Of a stretch of 64,000 nucleotides of DNA, positions 1-11,330 are shown one piece after another (the first letter of the stretch is position 1; the number at the start of each line of letters is the position of its first letter). A program made the translations under genes and the position numbers. This DNA comes from Citrobacter rodentium NBRC 105723 = DSM 16636 (GTDB taxonomy: Bacteria > Pseudomonadota > Gammaproteobacteria > Enterobacterales > Enterobacteriaceae). Location of the stretch: contig NZ_CP082833.1 of assembly GCF_021278985.1 (NCBI RefSeq), positions 1,178,001 to 1,242,000 on the forward strand. The letters run 5' to 3'. Under the pieces are notes generated by a model. That model saw only the letters and a program-made list of their open reading frames with translations, did not search any database and was not told the DNA's origin.

Positions 1-172
1 TCAGCAGGTATTGCGCCGAGCCATTAACCGCAATGACATCTTTCGTTCGCAGCAGGCTCAAAGGGGTTTTCTTAGACGTAGGGCCAGAAAGGAATATAAT
101 TACATCATCAGATGTTTTATTATCAATGAGCTTTTGAACATCTTTTTTGTCAATGTATTCGATATTCTTCAT
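1..172 (-). CDS. waaZ: WaaZ (RfaZ), LPS core protein, 5' part only
   Basis: Only the first 57 codons are in the window; the gene runs off the left edge. Reading the minus strand from the ATG at 172 gives a protein beginning MKNIEYIDKKDVQKLI and including LSGPTSKKTPLSLLRTKD, which I recognise as the N-terminus of RfaZ/WaaZ. In E. coli WaaZ is needed for adding a third Kdo residue to the inner core and so favours a truncated core form. The gene is last in the visible part of the waaQ operon, about 100 nt downstream of waaY. A weak CAGG ribosome site precedes the ATG. Nothing can be said about the rest of the protein. Confidence 0.85.
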   Translation of the reverse strand, partial: MKNIEYIDKKDVQKLIDNKTSDDVIIFLSGPTSKKTPLSLLRTKDVIAVNGSAQYLL

Positions 173-272
173 GATGAACCTGTGAATGAGAAAAAGACTC
201 CACGTAAGATCTGTTATAATTTAACAACATAGTGAATAAAAAAATATACCTGAATCGGACAAAAAAGAATGC

Positions 273-971
273 TTACCTGACCGGTTTTCCCTTCAACCGT
301 CTCATCAGCGCCCTGATCTTTTTACGATACATTAACATCAAATAGCCAAAATCTTTAATATCATTAGGAATATTATAATGCCGCTCTAAATCAACCCGAT
401 CTTTCGCTTTTCGTGACGCGGATGCCCGTTTGCCTGATAGATCAATGATCCTGACTTTATTATTTTCGATAATAAAGTTACCGCGATGCGGATCCCCGGA
501 CACCATTCCATGCTGATGCAGGGATTTTATCGACTCTTTAATTTTATTACGGAGTTCATCATCAATATCTTCCATATCGGATAATTCAACCCCGTCAATG
601 TACTCAATAATCATGATATAAGTATGGACAAAGCGTAGGGTTTTCCTTTCAGCAAGAAGATAGAAGTCATTTAAAGAATGCAATCCTTCACTGCGAACCT
701 TTTCTGTTTGAGAAAAAAGACGCTCGTAATAATCACCTTTGATTAACGATTTAAAAAATCTTTCGGTTTTTTTTACTTTGGGCGAAAATACTTTTAAAAT
801 TAACTTACCGTAGTCCGTATCGATCAGGAATACTTTAGTATCATCAATTGATCGAAAAATCTTAATGACCTTCATGTCATAAGATAAAAAATCATTTAAT
901 ACGTTAATATATTTTGAATTATTTTCATTTGTAAAAACAACAAAATCTTTAATTTTACTCTTTATTATCAT
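273..971 (-). CDS. waaY: WaaY (RfaY), LPS core heptose II kinase
   Basis: This is a 232-residue protein kinase-fold enzyme. WaaY phosphorylates heptose II of the inner core after WaaP and WaaQ have acted; the phosphates cross-link LPS through divalent cations and stabilise the outer membrane. The kinase catalytic loop is visible as GDPHRGNF at residues 159-166, with Asp160 as the expected base, followed by IIDLSG around 175-180 at the place of the DFG motif. Its length matches the family. It starts 15 nt after the waaJ stop and belongs to the same operon. Base composition is AT-rich, as usual for this cluster. Confidence 0.93.
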   Translation of the reverse strand: MIIKSKIKDFVVFTNENNSKYINVLNDFLSYDMKVIKIFRSIDDTKVFLIDTDYGKLILKVFSPKVKKTERFFKSLIKGDYYERLFSQTEKVRSEGLHSLNDFYLLAERKTLRFVHTYIMIIEYIDGVELSDMEDIDDELRNKIKESIKSLHQHGMVSGDPHRGNFIIENNKVRIIDLSGKRASASRKAKDRVDLERHYNIPNDIKDFGYLMLMYRKKIRALMRRLKGKPVR

Positions 972-986
972 GATCGGACCAAAAAT

Positions 987-2003
987 TTATTTATGAAAGT
1001 ACTTTCGACGCAGGTATAAGACTCCAGCGATGATACCTGATAAGAAATGATTCTGCACAAGCAGATGCTTATAGCGCTTCTTATATTCAATAATTGTTTT
1101 AGCATCTCGCCCAGGTTCATCCTTCCACGGTGATAACTTCGCCGCTTTTCTATAGTATTCAACTGAAGGGTATACCGCCCATTTATGCCAGGGTTTTGTG
1201 GCGCCAGTGTAATGAATTAATAATGTATCTTCTGAAATTATGCGCTTATATTTTTGGTGTGTTCTGTCACGCAATTCGCTTTTTATAGTATAGATTGTGT
1301 TATATTCTCCAGGCAGGAATAACGTCATGCCTTTCAGCAAAGCATTTAATACGTCCTGGTCCGGATACTTATATATAGTGTCTTTACACAATAATATAGC
1401 TAACGCTTTCTCTGTCAGTTGGTGTTCAGCCCATTTCTGTAAATTCGCGTATACAACACCAGAATTAAAATACTTTCCTCTTAATTCCGGATCTGATAAA
1501 CGAACAACGGCTTTCTCCTGCATCGGCTCAACGTCTTTTACAACGGCTGCTACCACATTATCCAGATTGACAGTCAATAACTTACTGATATCACCTTTGC
1601 ATACAACATCGGCATCCAGATAAAGCAATCGATCCAATTTTGTGCTCAGTGATTTAAACGCAAACAGGCGAAAATACATCGCCCTGGACCAAACCTGAGT
1701 GCTCGGTAAACAAGCTATTTTTTCTACATTTATAGTATAAAGCACAATTTTTATACGATACATTTCAGCAAGATCATGAATCTTTTGTAAATAGGTATCG
1801 TTATAACCATCAGCGATAATGTAAAAATCAATATCGATATGCCGGTTATTAATCAGAATTGAAGTGATAGAAACCCCTACTCCATCGAGGTAATTCGTAT
1901 CAACGCCATAGGCAATACTCAGTACTTCTGTAGAAGTTTTAGAAGAAACGCTATAATCAAAAACTTTAAATTCACTAATATCAATTGCGGGAAAATCGTC
2001 CAC
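987..2003 (-). CDS. waaJ: WaaJ-type (RfaJ) LPS outer-core glucosyltransferase, GT8
   Basis: This 338-residue GT8 glycosyltransferase extends the outer core at the cytoplasmic face of the inner membrane. In Salmonella WaaJ adds the alpha-1,2-linked second glucose from UDP-glucose to the galactose placed by WaaI. The GT8 start motif AYGVD lies at 31-35 and the metal-binding DxD is in LYLDADVV (Asp130, Asp132). The C-terminus holds the conserved HYTGATKPWHKW block. Sequence similarity to the E. coli K-12 RfaJ (WaaR) is high, so donor and linkage are assigned by position and family, not proven. It lies 35 nt downstream of waaI, with waaY following closely. Confidence 0.9.
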   Translation of the reverse strand: MDDFPAIDISEFKVFDYSVSSKTSTEVLSIAYGVDTNYLDGVGVSITSILINNRHIDIDFYIIADGYNDTYLQKIHDLAEMYRIKIVLYTINVEKIACLPSTQVWSRAMYFRLFAFKSLSTKLDRLLYLDADVVCKGDISKLLTVNLDNVVAAVVKDVEPMQEKAVVRLSDPELRGKYFNSGVVYANLQKWAEHQLTEKALAILLCKDTIYKYPDQDVLNALLKGMTLFLPGEYNTIYTIKSELRDRTHQKYKRIISEDTLLIHYTGATKPWHKWAVYPSVEYYRKAAKLSPWKDEPGRDAKTIIEYKKRYKHLLVQNHFLSGIIAGVLYLRRKYFHK

Positions 2004-2038
2004 AAGGCTATCCTTCTATTATCACTTTTTAACCGTTT

Positions 2039-3061
2039 TTATCTATTTGTGATTTTTTTCATAAAATATAAAAAATAGCCAACCATTCCCTTTATATATC
2101 GTTTATTTTTAAGCATATGTTTAGCACAATACCTAAACTGGTTGCTGTTTGTAGGTTTTAATAATGCCGTGTTTTTCCATGGCGATGCTTGCTTTGCATC
2201 GATAAAGGGTTTTGATATCAAATAATCACCTGCCCAACTATGCCATGGTTTTGTTGGACCAATATAATGAATTAATATAGTATCGTTATTGACTGGATTT
2301 ATAAATTTATCTTTTAATTGGTAATTCAGACTAAACTGTGTATTAAATTTTATATCCAGAAAATGTAATTTATCAGCAAGCAAGATATTAAGAACATCCT
2401 GGTCGGGATGGGTTATTCTACCGACAATATCCGGGTCGCTTAACATTTTTATGGCACGAGCAGAAATACACTCAATAGCCCACTGATTGAGATTGATCAA
2501 TATAAGTCCGGAGTTAAAATAACCTTTCGTGATTCCTTCGGTTCCAAGACTTAACGCCCGTTTTTCCCACCAGTCTGCTTTACCTTCAGTAACCACAGCA
2601 GCAATTTTATCACTGGCGAAAGAGAAATTTACTAATTCATCAATGCCCCCCTGGCAAATAATGTCAGCATCCAGATAAAGAAGTTTATTCGTCTTACCAA
2701 TAAAATAATCGGCTATAGCAAATCGGAAATAAATGGCATAGGTCCAGTTTTTAGTGCTCGGTAAGCTACGCAAATGTTCACAATTAATCAGATATATTGT
2801 TATGTGTGTTTTATACTGCGCAGCGAGTTTATCAAACATTCGCCGATCGGTTTCATTGAAAGCATCAATAAAAACATGAAAATGTAGAGTCTTATCTGTA
2901 TTATTTTTTAAAACAGAGGCAATCGATATACCACAACCGAACAGAAAATTTTGATCAACCCCATAGGCTATATCCAGAACAACTTTTTCTGCCGTATCCT
3001 GATGATTGAAATCAATAGTCGAGGTAAGAAATTCTGTCTCTTTAAAGTAGACTTGCTGCAT
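2039..3061 (-). CDS. waaI: WaaI-type (RfaI) LPS outer-core glycosyltransferase, GT8
   Basis: This 340-residue GT8 enzyme is paralogous to the neighbouring waaJ. In Salmonella WaaI transfers galactose (alpha-1,3) to the first outer-core glucose; the E. coli K-12 counterpart WaaO transfers glucose at this step. Visible motifs are AYGVDQNFLFGCGISIASVL near residue 32, the DxD at 131-133 (LYLDADII) and HYIGPTKPWHSW near the C-terminus. The ATG shares one base with the waaB stop (TAATG), so translation is probably coupled. The exact sugar (Gal or Glc) cannot be read from sequence by eye. Confidence 0.9.
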   Translation of the reverse strand: MQQVYFKETEFLTSTIDFNHQDTAEKVVLDIAYGVDQNFLFGCGISIASVLKNNTDKTLHFHVFIDAFNETDRRMFDKLAAQYKTHITIYLINCEHLRSLPSTKNWTYAIYFRFAIADYFIGKTNKLLYLDADIICQGGIDELVNFSFASDKIAAVVTEGKADWWEKRALSLGTEGITKGYFNSGLILINLNQWAIECISARAIKMLSDPDIVGRITHPDQDVLNILLADKLHFLDIKFNTQFSLNYQLKDKFINPVNNDTILIHYIGPTKPWHSWAGDYLISKPFIDAKQASPWKNTALLKPTNSNQFRYCAKHMLKNKRYIKGMVGYFLYFMKKITNR

Positions 3062-4146
3062 TATTTACTCCGGGAAACGGCAGAAAAAACAATCTTATTT
3101 AATCGTTCAAAATAGGTTGAACTATAAAATTCCCGAATGGTCGATGGAATACGGTCATGAGATAAAATAATATCACCAGAAATATATTGGTTAACTAATC
3201 GTACAAACTCTTCAACATTACCCGGTTGATACATATGTCCATTAACGTTAGATTGTATTATGTCTTCAGGACCAGAAGTACAATTTGAACTAATACAAGG
3301 AATGCCATATGACATCGCTTCAAGCAGCGTCATTGGAAATCCCTCAAAAGAGGATGTCAGCAATAAAGCGCTAACCTTTTTAATTTCTTGCTGTACAACT
3401 TCCCACGGTTTTTCCTGCCAGCCGTACCAGGTGATATGCTCATCAATCTTTAATTCTCTGCCATAGGCTTTGCATTTCTCAAAATCAGAGCCATCGCCAA
3501 TCATATGTAAATGCCACTGCCCCTCAACCTGAGACAGCCCTTCCAGCAAATCTTTCACCCGCTTCTGACCTTCAAACTTCATACGCCCAACATAGATAAA
3601 GCTGGCAGGTTCGTTCTTTTCCGGCGCAGGAATAATAGCTGACTTAGGCTTCACAGGATTATAAATTACGCTTATTGCTGATTCAGGAACACCACGCGCC
3701 ATAATCTGTTGTTTAATACCACTGCTGATTGCCAGATGGTAGTCTGCACAGGTCACACATTCAGCATGTTTTTTATGATCAAGCGAAAAATGTGGCCAGG
3801 AAAAGAGGGTGAAATCCACACCCGATTTTTTTCGCGCTTTACTGGCAAAAAGACAAGATAACACATCAATACAAATTACAACATCAGGCCGTGTTTCTTT
3901 TAGCCACTGGCTAAATGCATTAATATGCTTTGCGCGACGCAAAAAACCGAGTCGGGTGTTTGAGAAAGAGCATGAAAAGTTGATATTATTCAACCATGCT
4001 TTATCCATTTTGTCATTTCGACAAAAGAAAAACATGTCACACATATGCCCGAAGGGTTTTTCTTGTAAGTGGTTAATGACATCCCGGATAACTGTTTCCA
4101 TGCCACCAAAACCTGAAACAGCCTCACCAATAAATGCTATTCTCAT
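3061..4146 (-). CDS. waaB: WaaB (RfaB), LPS 1,6-galactosyltransferase, GT4
   Basis: This is a 361-residue GT-B fold glycosyltransferase of family 4. WaaB adds the alpha-1,6 galactose side branch to the first outer-core glucose from UDP-galactose. The N-terminal glycine-rich acceptor loop (MRIAFIGEAVSGFGGMETVI) and the C-terminal E-x7-E type motif (SFEGFPMTLLEAM) are both present, and the sequence closely follows E. coli RfaB. It starts 38 nt after waaS and its stop overlaps the waaI start. Confidence 0.93.
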   Translation of the reverse strand: MRIAFIGEAVSGFGGMETVIRDVINHLQEKPFGHMCDMFFFCRNDKMDKAWLNNINFSCSFSNTRLGFLRRAKHINAFSQWLKETRPDVVICIDVLSCLFASKARKKSGVDFTLFSWPHFSLDHKKHAECVTCADYHLAISSGIKQQIMARGVPESAISVIYNPVKPKSAIIPAPEKNEPASFIYVGRMKFEGQKRVKDLLEGLSQVEGQWHLHMIGDGSDFEKCKAYGRELKIDEHITWYGWQEKPWEVVQQEIKKVSALLLTSSFEGFPMTLLEAMSYGIPCISSNCTSGPEDIIQSNVNGHMYQPGNVEEFVRLVNQYISGDIILSHDRIPSTIREFYSSTYFERLNKIVFSAVSRSK

Positions 4147-4184
4147 AAATTTCCAGATTAACTGTCACTATTGAATGTGATTAA

Positions 4185-5120
4185 TTATAACGCTTGGAAG
4201 TCTTCAATAACTTTTTCAATCATACGGTCAGGGCTATAAGAATAGAGGACTTCTGGTGACAACGGTGCAATCGATGAGTGTAAAAACCATTCAAAATCAC
4301 TCCATGAGTGATACCCAGTAACAAAAAATCTATCTCTTGAAAATACCTCTGAATCCAGCACACTGAGATTATTTGTAATTATTTTTTTATTAAAATATAA
4401 TGCTTCAAGAATCCGAAGTGTCCAACCCGACTGGTTTTGCTGAGTAATATCCACAATAATATCTGAAGCAAGTGCACGCGCTAAATTTTCTTTATAAGAT
4501 AATGGCTCGTCGATCAGAAATTCAGAGTCATCTTTTGTTTCATAGTCTTTAACCACATTAAAGTCTAATTGCAAATTTAAGGATGCAAGTTTGTCTGCCA
4601 ATTTAATTATTTCCGGTAGCCTTTTTTTATCTCTACCTAAAAAAAAGCATACAGGTTTTTTTGTTTTTTTATTCGCCAAAACAAATTTATCAATTTCTTT
4701 CAAACCAACAGGAAAGAATTGGCCTATATATTTTAATTTGTCATTAAAGTGACCGCGATTTTCAAAATCATAAATAACATCAAAAATATGACTCCACTCC
4801 TTCAAAAAAGGAATGCTTACCGTGTTCCTCAATAACAATACCTTTCTACAATTCAAATTTTTAATAATGTAAGGAGTCAGGCCTTTATTTATCACGCTAT
4901 CATTAAAGACAGCGACATCCGTTGGCTTTAAATCTGCAATGGTTTTATTAATAAATTTCTTACCAAGCCAATCAGGTTGAATACCAATCTTTGTTAACTT
5001 CTTACCCCACCAGACATATCGTGATGGGACATCTATATTTGTGACCGGGTAATGTTTATGTAAATAGCTAATCATGTGAGTCTCATAATCAGCTTTCCAG
5101 TTTATAAAATATATTTTCAT
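4185..5120 (-). CDS. waaS: WaaS (RfaS)-like LPS core protein
   Basis: This 311-residue protein lies between waaP and waaB, the position and length of E. coli RfaS/WaaS. In E. coli K-12 WaaS is implicated in adding rhamnose to the Kdo region, making the core form that is not capped with O antigen. The N-terminus MKIYFINWKADYETHMISYL and a C-terminal glycosyltransferase-like region with SGWTLRILEALYFNKK support a GT-B-like enzyme. In the best-known Salmonella serovars this position holds a poorly described ORF (yibR), so an apparently intact copy is notable. Base composition is AT-rich. Family assignment is from recall and position. Confidence 0.7.
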   Translation of the reverse strand: MKIYFINWKADYETHMISYLHKHYPVTNIDVPSRYVWWGKKLTKIGIQPDWLGKKFINKTIADLKPTDVAVFNDSVINKGLTPYIIKNLNCRKVLLLRNTVSIPFLKEWSHIFDVIYDFENRGHFNDKLKYIGQFFPVGLKEIDKFVLANKKTKKPVCFFLGRDKKRLPEIIKLADKLASLNLQLDFNVVKDYETKDDSEFLIDEPLSYKENLARALASDIIVDITQQNQSGWTLRILEALYFNKKIITNNLSVLDSEVFSRDRFFVTGYHSWSDFEWFLHSSIAPLSPEVLYSYSPDRMIEKVIEDFQAL

Positions 5121-5154
5121 TTGCTGTTAACTATTCTCATCAATTTCATAAAAA

Positions 5155-5952
5155 TCACAGCCCTTTTCTTGTTGTTCTTTCTTTTATTTTTTTTGCTTTA
5201 ATTTTAGCTGCACTTAATAATTTGGTTTCATCCCGTACAATCGCTCTTAACGGCGCCTCAAAGTATACCTGCAAAAACCGCCAGATATCCCGCTGCGTCA
5301 AGCCAATATTTAGGGACGAGAAATACAAGCCGATCAGATCCTTGTCACGCCAGCGGCGCGGGACCCTGCTGCGGATTTGCGCCCGATGCAAATCAATAAC
5401 CGAGATTTTCAGTTCATTTTCGCACCCTGAGAAGGGTAAATGCAGCAGGAAGTGGCAAATATAGCAGTCACGATGATTTATACCGCCCGCGTGCATTTTA
5501 CGCACCATGGTAGCCACACGATCAATAAGCATCCGCTTAACATGTATCGCTGGCGGATTTGTCGCCCAGTCCGCGCAATAATCTTCCAGGCTGATCGTTG
5601 GCGTAAGATCTTCAGTGATAATAAACGAGGTTTTCGTCAGCGGATTGAGGCCTTTCTCACCAAAGCCCACGCCATGCATAGTATCCACGCCTAAGTCGCG
5701 AAGCCGATAGATGGCGTTCCACTCCCTGTCAGCCCCCAGGACGGGCATTCGCAGAGAGAGTAAATTTTTGACGATCTCTTTCAGGGAGGTGCCGCGATGC
5801 CATTTAAGAAAATAGCTTTTCCCCGCCAGTTCGAAACGCAGCGTCCGGCGAGTTTCCAGCTCCCGGAAAACTTCACCCTGCAGGGCTTTGACTTCCTCAA
5901 AGGGATCTTTCCCACGCCATAACGTCGCTAATGGCTCTTTCAGCTCAACCAT
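5155..5952 (-). CDS. waaP: WaaP (RfaP), LPS core heptose I kinase
   Basis: WaaP phosphorylates heptose I of the inner core and is essential for outer-membrane integrity and virulence in Salmonella. I choose the ATG at 5952 ([20 protein letters not shown]), giving 265 residues as in E. coli; a slightly longer frame begins at 5961 within waaG. The kinase catalytic loop HRDCYICH is at 160-167, with Asp162 the known catalytic residue of this family, and Lys50 lies in the [10 protein letters not shown] strand. The start overlaps the end of waaG by a few bases, so the two are translationally coupled. Confidence 0.95.
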   Translation of the reverse strand: MVELKEPLATLWRGKDPFEEVKALQGEVFRELETRRTLRFELAGKSYFLKWHRGTSLKEIVKNLLSLRMPVLGADREWNAIYRLRDLGVDTMHGVGFGEKGLNPLTKTSFIITEDLTPTISLEDYCADWATNPPAIHVKRMLIDRVATMVRKMHAGGINHRDCYICHFLLHLPFSGCENELKISVIDLHRAQIRSRVPRRWRDKDLIGLYFSSLNIGLTQRDIWRFLQVYFEAPLRAIVRDETKLLSAAKIKAKKIKERTTRKGL

Positions 5953-7069
5953 CCAGACCACCTGTAATGATGTCCGCCGCCTTTTCCGGCAGGCTGTACA
6001 AATCCTGCGTATCCGCGTAATGGCGCGCGTTCTCTGCCCATGCCGCGCGCAGCGACGGCTGGGTCAACGCTTTACGTAAAATGTCGTTCAGCGCTTCCTG
6101 TTTCCAGGGTTCTTCAATGGCGACGCCGCAGTTCGCATCCACAATATAGTGCGCAAAACCGCATACCGCCGAAGTCAGTACGGGCAATCCGGCGGCAATC
6201 GCTTCAAGCAAAACGATACCCGCGGCTTCCTGATAAGCAGGATGCAGCAATAAATCTGCGGCAGCCATCAGTTCCGCGACGTCATTGCGACCGGAAAAGA
6301 AATGAACATTGCTTCGTACGCCGAGCTTTTCCGCCAGCGCTTCGAATTTTCGCGGTTTATCCTGCCCGACAATATACAGCAGCGTGTTGTGCCTCAGCGC
6401 CTCAGGCAGTGAGGCCAGCGCGATAATCGAACGGTCCACGCCTTTACGCGTAAAATCAGAACCGACCTGCAACAATAAATTTTGCTGCCCGGTGATGCCG
6501 TTCTTCTGGCGATATATCTCCCGGGCGTCGGGGATTTGCGCGCTATATTTTCTGTCGGGATAAATTCCCGGTGGAAGTATATGAAAACGTTCCGCTTCGG
6601 TCTGGTAATGCTTCTGAAAATCAGCAATCTGTTTTTCAGTCAGCATCATAAGCTGCGTGGCTTTGCCCTGTTCAAATGTGGCGCGTTCGAATGCTGCATA
6701 ATGCCGGTAACGCGACGTCAGACGATAGAAAAAGCCTTTTTCCCGTGCGACCTTTTCGGCATAACATACATCGGCGGCAAAATAGACATCCAGACCGGGC
6801 ATTTTGTTAAAACCAACAACCCGATCAACAGGATGCTCACGCAAATGCGCCTGCACCCAGGCATGATATTCGGCATTCCGTCCGTGGTTGGTGCGCGATT
6901 TTACGGGTACCTGAACAATCTCAAATTCCGCAGGATGTTCCCCCTCCCATGACTGGGTATAAACCCGAACCTGATGACCGCGCGCGGCTACGGTCTGTGC
7001 AATACGTAAAAAATCTCGCTGTAATCCGCCAAACGGAAAAAACTTGTATAAGCAAAAAGCGATAATCAT
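5945..7069 (-). CDS. waaG: WaaG (RfaG), LPS glucosyltransferase I, GT4
   Basis: This 374-residue enzyme adds the first outer-core glucose (alpha-1,3) to heptose II from UDP-glucose. It is a monotopic inner-membrane protein of family GT4. The N-terminal loop [14 protein letters not shown] and the donor-site motif [18 protein letters not shown] are visible, and the length equals E. coli WaaG. The start codon overlaps the waaQ stop (ATGA), and waaP begins at its 3' end. Composition is less AT-rich than in the downstream waaS-Y genes. Confidence 0.96.
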   Translation of the reverse strand: MIIAFCLYKFFPFGGLQRDFLRIAQTVAARGHQVRVYTQSWEGEHPAEFEIVQVPVKSRTNHGRNAEYHAWVQAHLREHPVDRVVGFNKMPGLDVYFAADVCYAEKVAREKGFFYRLTSRYRHYAAFERATFEQGKATQLMMLTEKQIADFQKHYQTEAERFHILPPGIYPDRKYSAQIPDAREIYRQKNGITGQQNLLLQVGSDFTRKGVDRSIIALASLPEALRHNTLLYIVGQDKPRKFEALAEKLGVRSNVHFFSGRNDVAELMAAADLLLHPAYQEAAGIVLLEAIAAGLPVLTSAVCGFAHYIVDANCGVAIEEPWKQEALNDILRKALTQPSLRAAWAENARHYADTQDLYSLPEKAADIITGGLDG

Positions 7070-8136
7070 ACCGGCGCTTCCATTTCACCAGGTTGCGCAA
7101 TCTGCGGCAACATTTTTTCCGTGGCGGCAATCACATCTTCTGCGGGGATAACCGACATATATTTCTTGTTACGATCCAGTTCATGGCGTTCAGGCATGGC
7201 CTGATAATCTCCGGCCCAGAACTGAATAATATTATCCGTCCAGGGGCGCCAGAAAACATGGTCGGTAGCGCCAAACAAACTGACAACAGGTGTTTTTACT
7301 GCCGCGGCAATGTGGCCAGGAGCGGAATCCACGCCAATAAAGAGATCGGCATGATCAATTAACGCGCCCAGTTCAGGAAAACTGGTTTTACCGGCCAACC
7401 CGGTAACAGGACGGATTTCACACCCCTGCGCAATCTCTTCCACGCAGGCTAAATCATCCGCAGACGGCCCCGATGTCAGCACGACCTGATAACCGCGACG
7501 CTGTAAGGCGTCAATCACGCGAGAAAACTTGTCGTTATCCCAGCATTTAAACAGCTGTCTTGCCGTCGGCTGGATAACGACATAGTGCGCCTTAACGCCA
7601 AACGCATCCAACTCCTGGCGGATTTTCTGCCAGCGCTCGGGCTTATAGCTCATTGTTGTATCCTGATAAAAATCAGTAATACCTAAAGGCTCCAGCACAG
7701 ACAAATTCCGTTCAACAATGTGCGTACCCTGTATTGGCGCTAAGCAGGTAAAACTATTTTTCCAGAAACCACGCTGTCGGTGACCATACAGCTGCGAAAT
7801 TTTCGTTCTTGCGGACAGACAACGAACAATCAGCGCCACCATCCATTGATCGGTAAGGTTAATGACCAAATCGTACTGATTAGCACGTAATATTTTAATC
7901 AGCGAAAGCGCATTTTTAATTTTCTCTGTGGCCCCCGCCCCCTTATTACTGATGCCATAAAGGCCAGAAATATCAGGGTTTTCAGACAAAATAGGGATCG
8001 TGTCCTGATAAAGAAGCATATCGATTTTTGCTTCAGGATAATTCTGCTTCAGCGTACTGATAACGGGAGTGGTTAGTAGCATATCCCCGTGGAAACGCAT
8101 CTTGATAACCAGAATTTTTCGAAAAGGCTTTTCCAC
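7066..8136 (-). CDS. waaQ: WaaQ (RfaQ), LPS heptosyltransferase III
   Basis: WaaQ is a GT9 enzyme adding the branch heptose III to heptose II. The first conserved strand and loop are visible as KILVIKMRFHGDMLLTTPVI, and the C-terminal sugar-nucleotide motif as GVDSAPGHIAAAVKTPVVSL. The frame is open back to a GTG at 8187, but that codon lies inside the ops element (8184-8196). I therefore prefer the GTG at 8136 (VEKPFRKILVIK), 356 residues; an ATG at 8100 would remove the first beta strand. No strong ribosome site marks either start. First gene of the RfaH-dependent operon. Confidence 0.9.
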   Translation of the reverse strand: MEKPFRKILVIKMRFHGDMLLTTPVISTLKQNYPEAKIDMLLYQDTIPILSENPDISGLYGISNKGAGATEKIKNALSLIKILRANQYDLVINLTDQWMVALIVRCLSARTKISQLYGHRQRGFWKNSFTCLAPIQGTHIVERNLSVLEPLGITDFYQDTTMSYKPERWQKIRQELDAFGVKAHYVVIQPTARQLFKCWDNDKFSRVIDALQRRGYQVVLTSGPSADDLACVEEIAQGCEIRPVTGLAGKTSFPELGALIDHADLFIGVDSAPGHIAAAVKTPVVSLFGATDHVFWRPWTDNIIQFWAGDYQAMPERHELDRNKKYMSVIPAEDVIAATEKMLPQIAQPGEMEAPV

Positions 8137-8183
8137 ACGCGACTCGTTTATTGTGATTGTCCGGTAAAGGTAAGCAGAAAACA

Positions 8184-8222
8184 GCACGCTACCGCCCCAG
8201 GCTCAACAGCTACCTGATTACT
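8184..8222 (-). promoter_or_regulatory. JUMPStart / ops element of the waaQ operon
   Basis: On the minus strand this stretch reads CAGTAATCAGGTAGCTGTTG and ends with GGCGGTAGCGTGC (8184-8196), the ops consensus. ops DNA pauses RNA polymerase and recruits RfaH, which suppresses termination across long LPS and capsule operons. Its position just ahead of waaQ fits the known arrangement of this operon. Confidence 0.9.
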
Positions 8223-8548
8223 GATACCGCACTGACATTTTGTTCGCTAGTGTAACACTTCTTTCGCTGCGATCCGACTCGAATAAATATTAAACAAATT
8301 CCATTTTTTTATTTATAAAATCAATCATATAATTAATACTCCGTCGCTTTCTCGCATACTCAACGCGCAGGCGACGACGGCAGCCAGCCGCAAAAATCAA
8401 TAAAACGCGTAAAAATGCAAAAAATGTACGTCTGACCGCGTTAAGTAGCCAGACTTAACGCTATTTAAGTCAAAAATAGGAAAAGTAATGGTAAAGCCCT
8501 GGCTAAATACATAGAATCCCCAGCACATCCACAAGTCAGCTATTTACT
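8223..8548. promoter_or_regulatory. Divergent intergenic region waaQ / waaA
   Basis: About 325 bases without a gene separate the divergent waaQ operon and waaA. The centre (8280-8345) is AT-rich, followed by runs such as AAAACGCGTAAAAATGC. Promoters for both directions must lie here, but I cannot assign -35/-10 hexamers with confidence. I see no RNA gene or repeat. Confidence 0.5.
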
Positions 8549-10314
<1,766 letters not shown>

Positions 10315-10323
10315 CCCTCTTTT

Positions 10324-10354
10324 GCCGGATAGCGACGCGCACGCATTATCCGGC
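10324..10354. repeat. REP-like palindrome, coaD-mutM
   Basis: GCCGGATA and TATCCGGC flank a short GC-rich centre. This is the pattern of enterobacterial REP/BIME elements and lies between the convergent coaD and mutM genes. It may also help end transcription or stabilise mRNA 3' ends. Confidence 0.75.
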
Positions 10355-10367
10355 CCTGGCGTCACGA

Positions 10368-11177
10368 TTACTTCTGACAGCGCCGACAGTAAAACGTCGC
10401 GCGCTGGGCGTGTTTTGTCGCAATAATCGGCGTTCCGCAGACCCTGCACGGCTCGCCTTTACGACCATACACCTGCAGTTCCTGAGCAAAGTAGCCCGGC
10501 TTGCCGTCGCTTTGCAGGAAATCCTTCAGCGTGGTCCCGCCCTGCTCAATCGAGCGCAGTAAAACGGCTTTAATCACCCGCACCAGCAGCTCACAGTCCG
10601 CCTGGGACAGCGACGACGCCAGGCGATCGGGATGGATGCCCGCCGCGAACAGCGACTCGCTGGCGTAGATATTGCCGACGCCCACCACCAGTTTATTGTC
10701 CATCAGCCAGGGTTTAATCGCCGTTTTCTTCTTCGCGCACTTCTGCAGCAGATAGTCGCCATTGAAATCATCGCTCAGCGGCTCTGGCCCCAGGTGCGCC
10801 AGCACGTTGTGTCCTTCCAGCTCTTTCGTCCATAGCCAGGCGCCAAAGCGGCGAGGATCGGTATAGCGCAGCACTTTACCGTTACTCATGACTAAATCGA
10901 CGTGGTCGTGCTTTTCCGCGGGAAGTTCTTCCGAAAGGATCCGTAAACTGCCTGACATTCCAAGATGGATAATGATCCAGCCGTCGGGAAGCTCCAGCAG
11001 AAGGTATTTCGCGCGTCGCTGAACGCTGAGCACCGGTTGGTCGCTAAGACGGTAGATCTCTTCTGATACCGGCCAGCGCAGACGTCCATTACGCACATGG
11101 GCGTGCAGAATCTTCGCCCCGACCAGATGCGGCTCAATACCGCGGCGGCTGGTTTCTACTTCAGGTAATTCAGGCAT
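10368..11177 (-). CDS. mutM: MutM (Fpg), formamidopyrimidine-DNA glycosylase
   Basis: MutM removes 8-oxoguanine and formamidopyrimidines from DNA and nicks the abasic site, protecting against G:C to T:A changes. The catalytic N-terminus [13 protein letters not shown] (Pro2, Glu3), Lys57 in [10 protein letters not shown], and a C-terminal zinc finger with CRVCGTP and CRRCQ are all intact; the length is 269 residues. In related bacteria mutM is read from the upstream rpmBG promoter. Here an IS4-family element sits between rpmG and mutM, so that read-through may be lost. No strong new promoter is obvious ahead of mutM. Confidence 0.96.
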   Translation of the reverse strand: MPELPEVETSRRGIEPHLVGAKILHAHVRNGRLRWPVSEEIYRLSDQPVLSVQRRAKYLLLELPDGWIIIHLGMSGSLRILSEELPAEKHDHVDLVMSNGKVLRYTDPRRFGAWLWTKELEGHNVLAHLGPEPLSDDFNGDYLLQKCAKKKTAIKPWLMDNKLVVGVGNIYASESLFAAGIHPDRLASSLSQADCELLVRVIKAVLLRSIEQGGTTLKDFLQSDGKPGYFAQELQVYGRKGEPCRVCGTPIIATKHAQRATFYCRRCQK

Positions 11178-11237
11178 AGCGTCTCCGGCTGTGTATCAGG
11201 TTTCTCTAATATGGGGACGGCCAGAAAACAAAAAACC

Positions 11238-11247
11238 CCGCAGACGC
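11238..11247. repeat. Target-site duplication, left copy
   Basis: The 10 bases CCGCAGACGC directly precede the IS left end at 11248 and are repeated at 12678-12687 beyond its right end. Together with the preceding AAAAAACC they are the left half of the ancestral rpmG terminator. Confidence 0.9.
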
Positions 11248-11262
11248 TAATGCCGATCAGTT

Positions 11263-11284
11263 AAGGATCGGTTGACCGATCCTT
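11263..11284. other. Perfect palindrome near the IS left end
   Basis: AAGGATCGGT-TG-ACCGATCCTT is a 10-bp perfect inverted repeat just inside the left terminal repeat. IS4-family elements often carry such a structure. It could block transcripts or translation entering the transposase gene from outside. Confidence 0.7.
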
Positions 11285-11330
11285 AATCTGCGGCACTATA
11301 ACGGCTTCCACAACAGGGAGCCGTTTTCTT

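Noticed and set aside
10324..10354. Palindromic repeats (here and at 16618-16685, 32488-32570) as a CRISPR array
   Set aside because: They are single or paired REP units in convergent intergenic regions, without regular spacers or cas genes.
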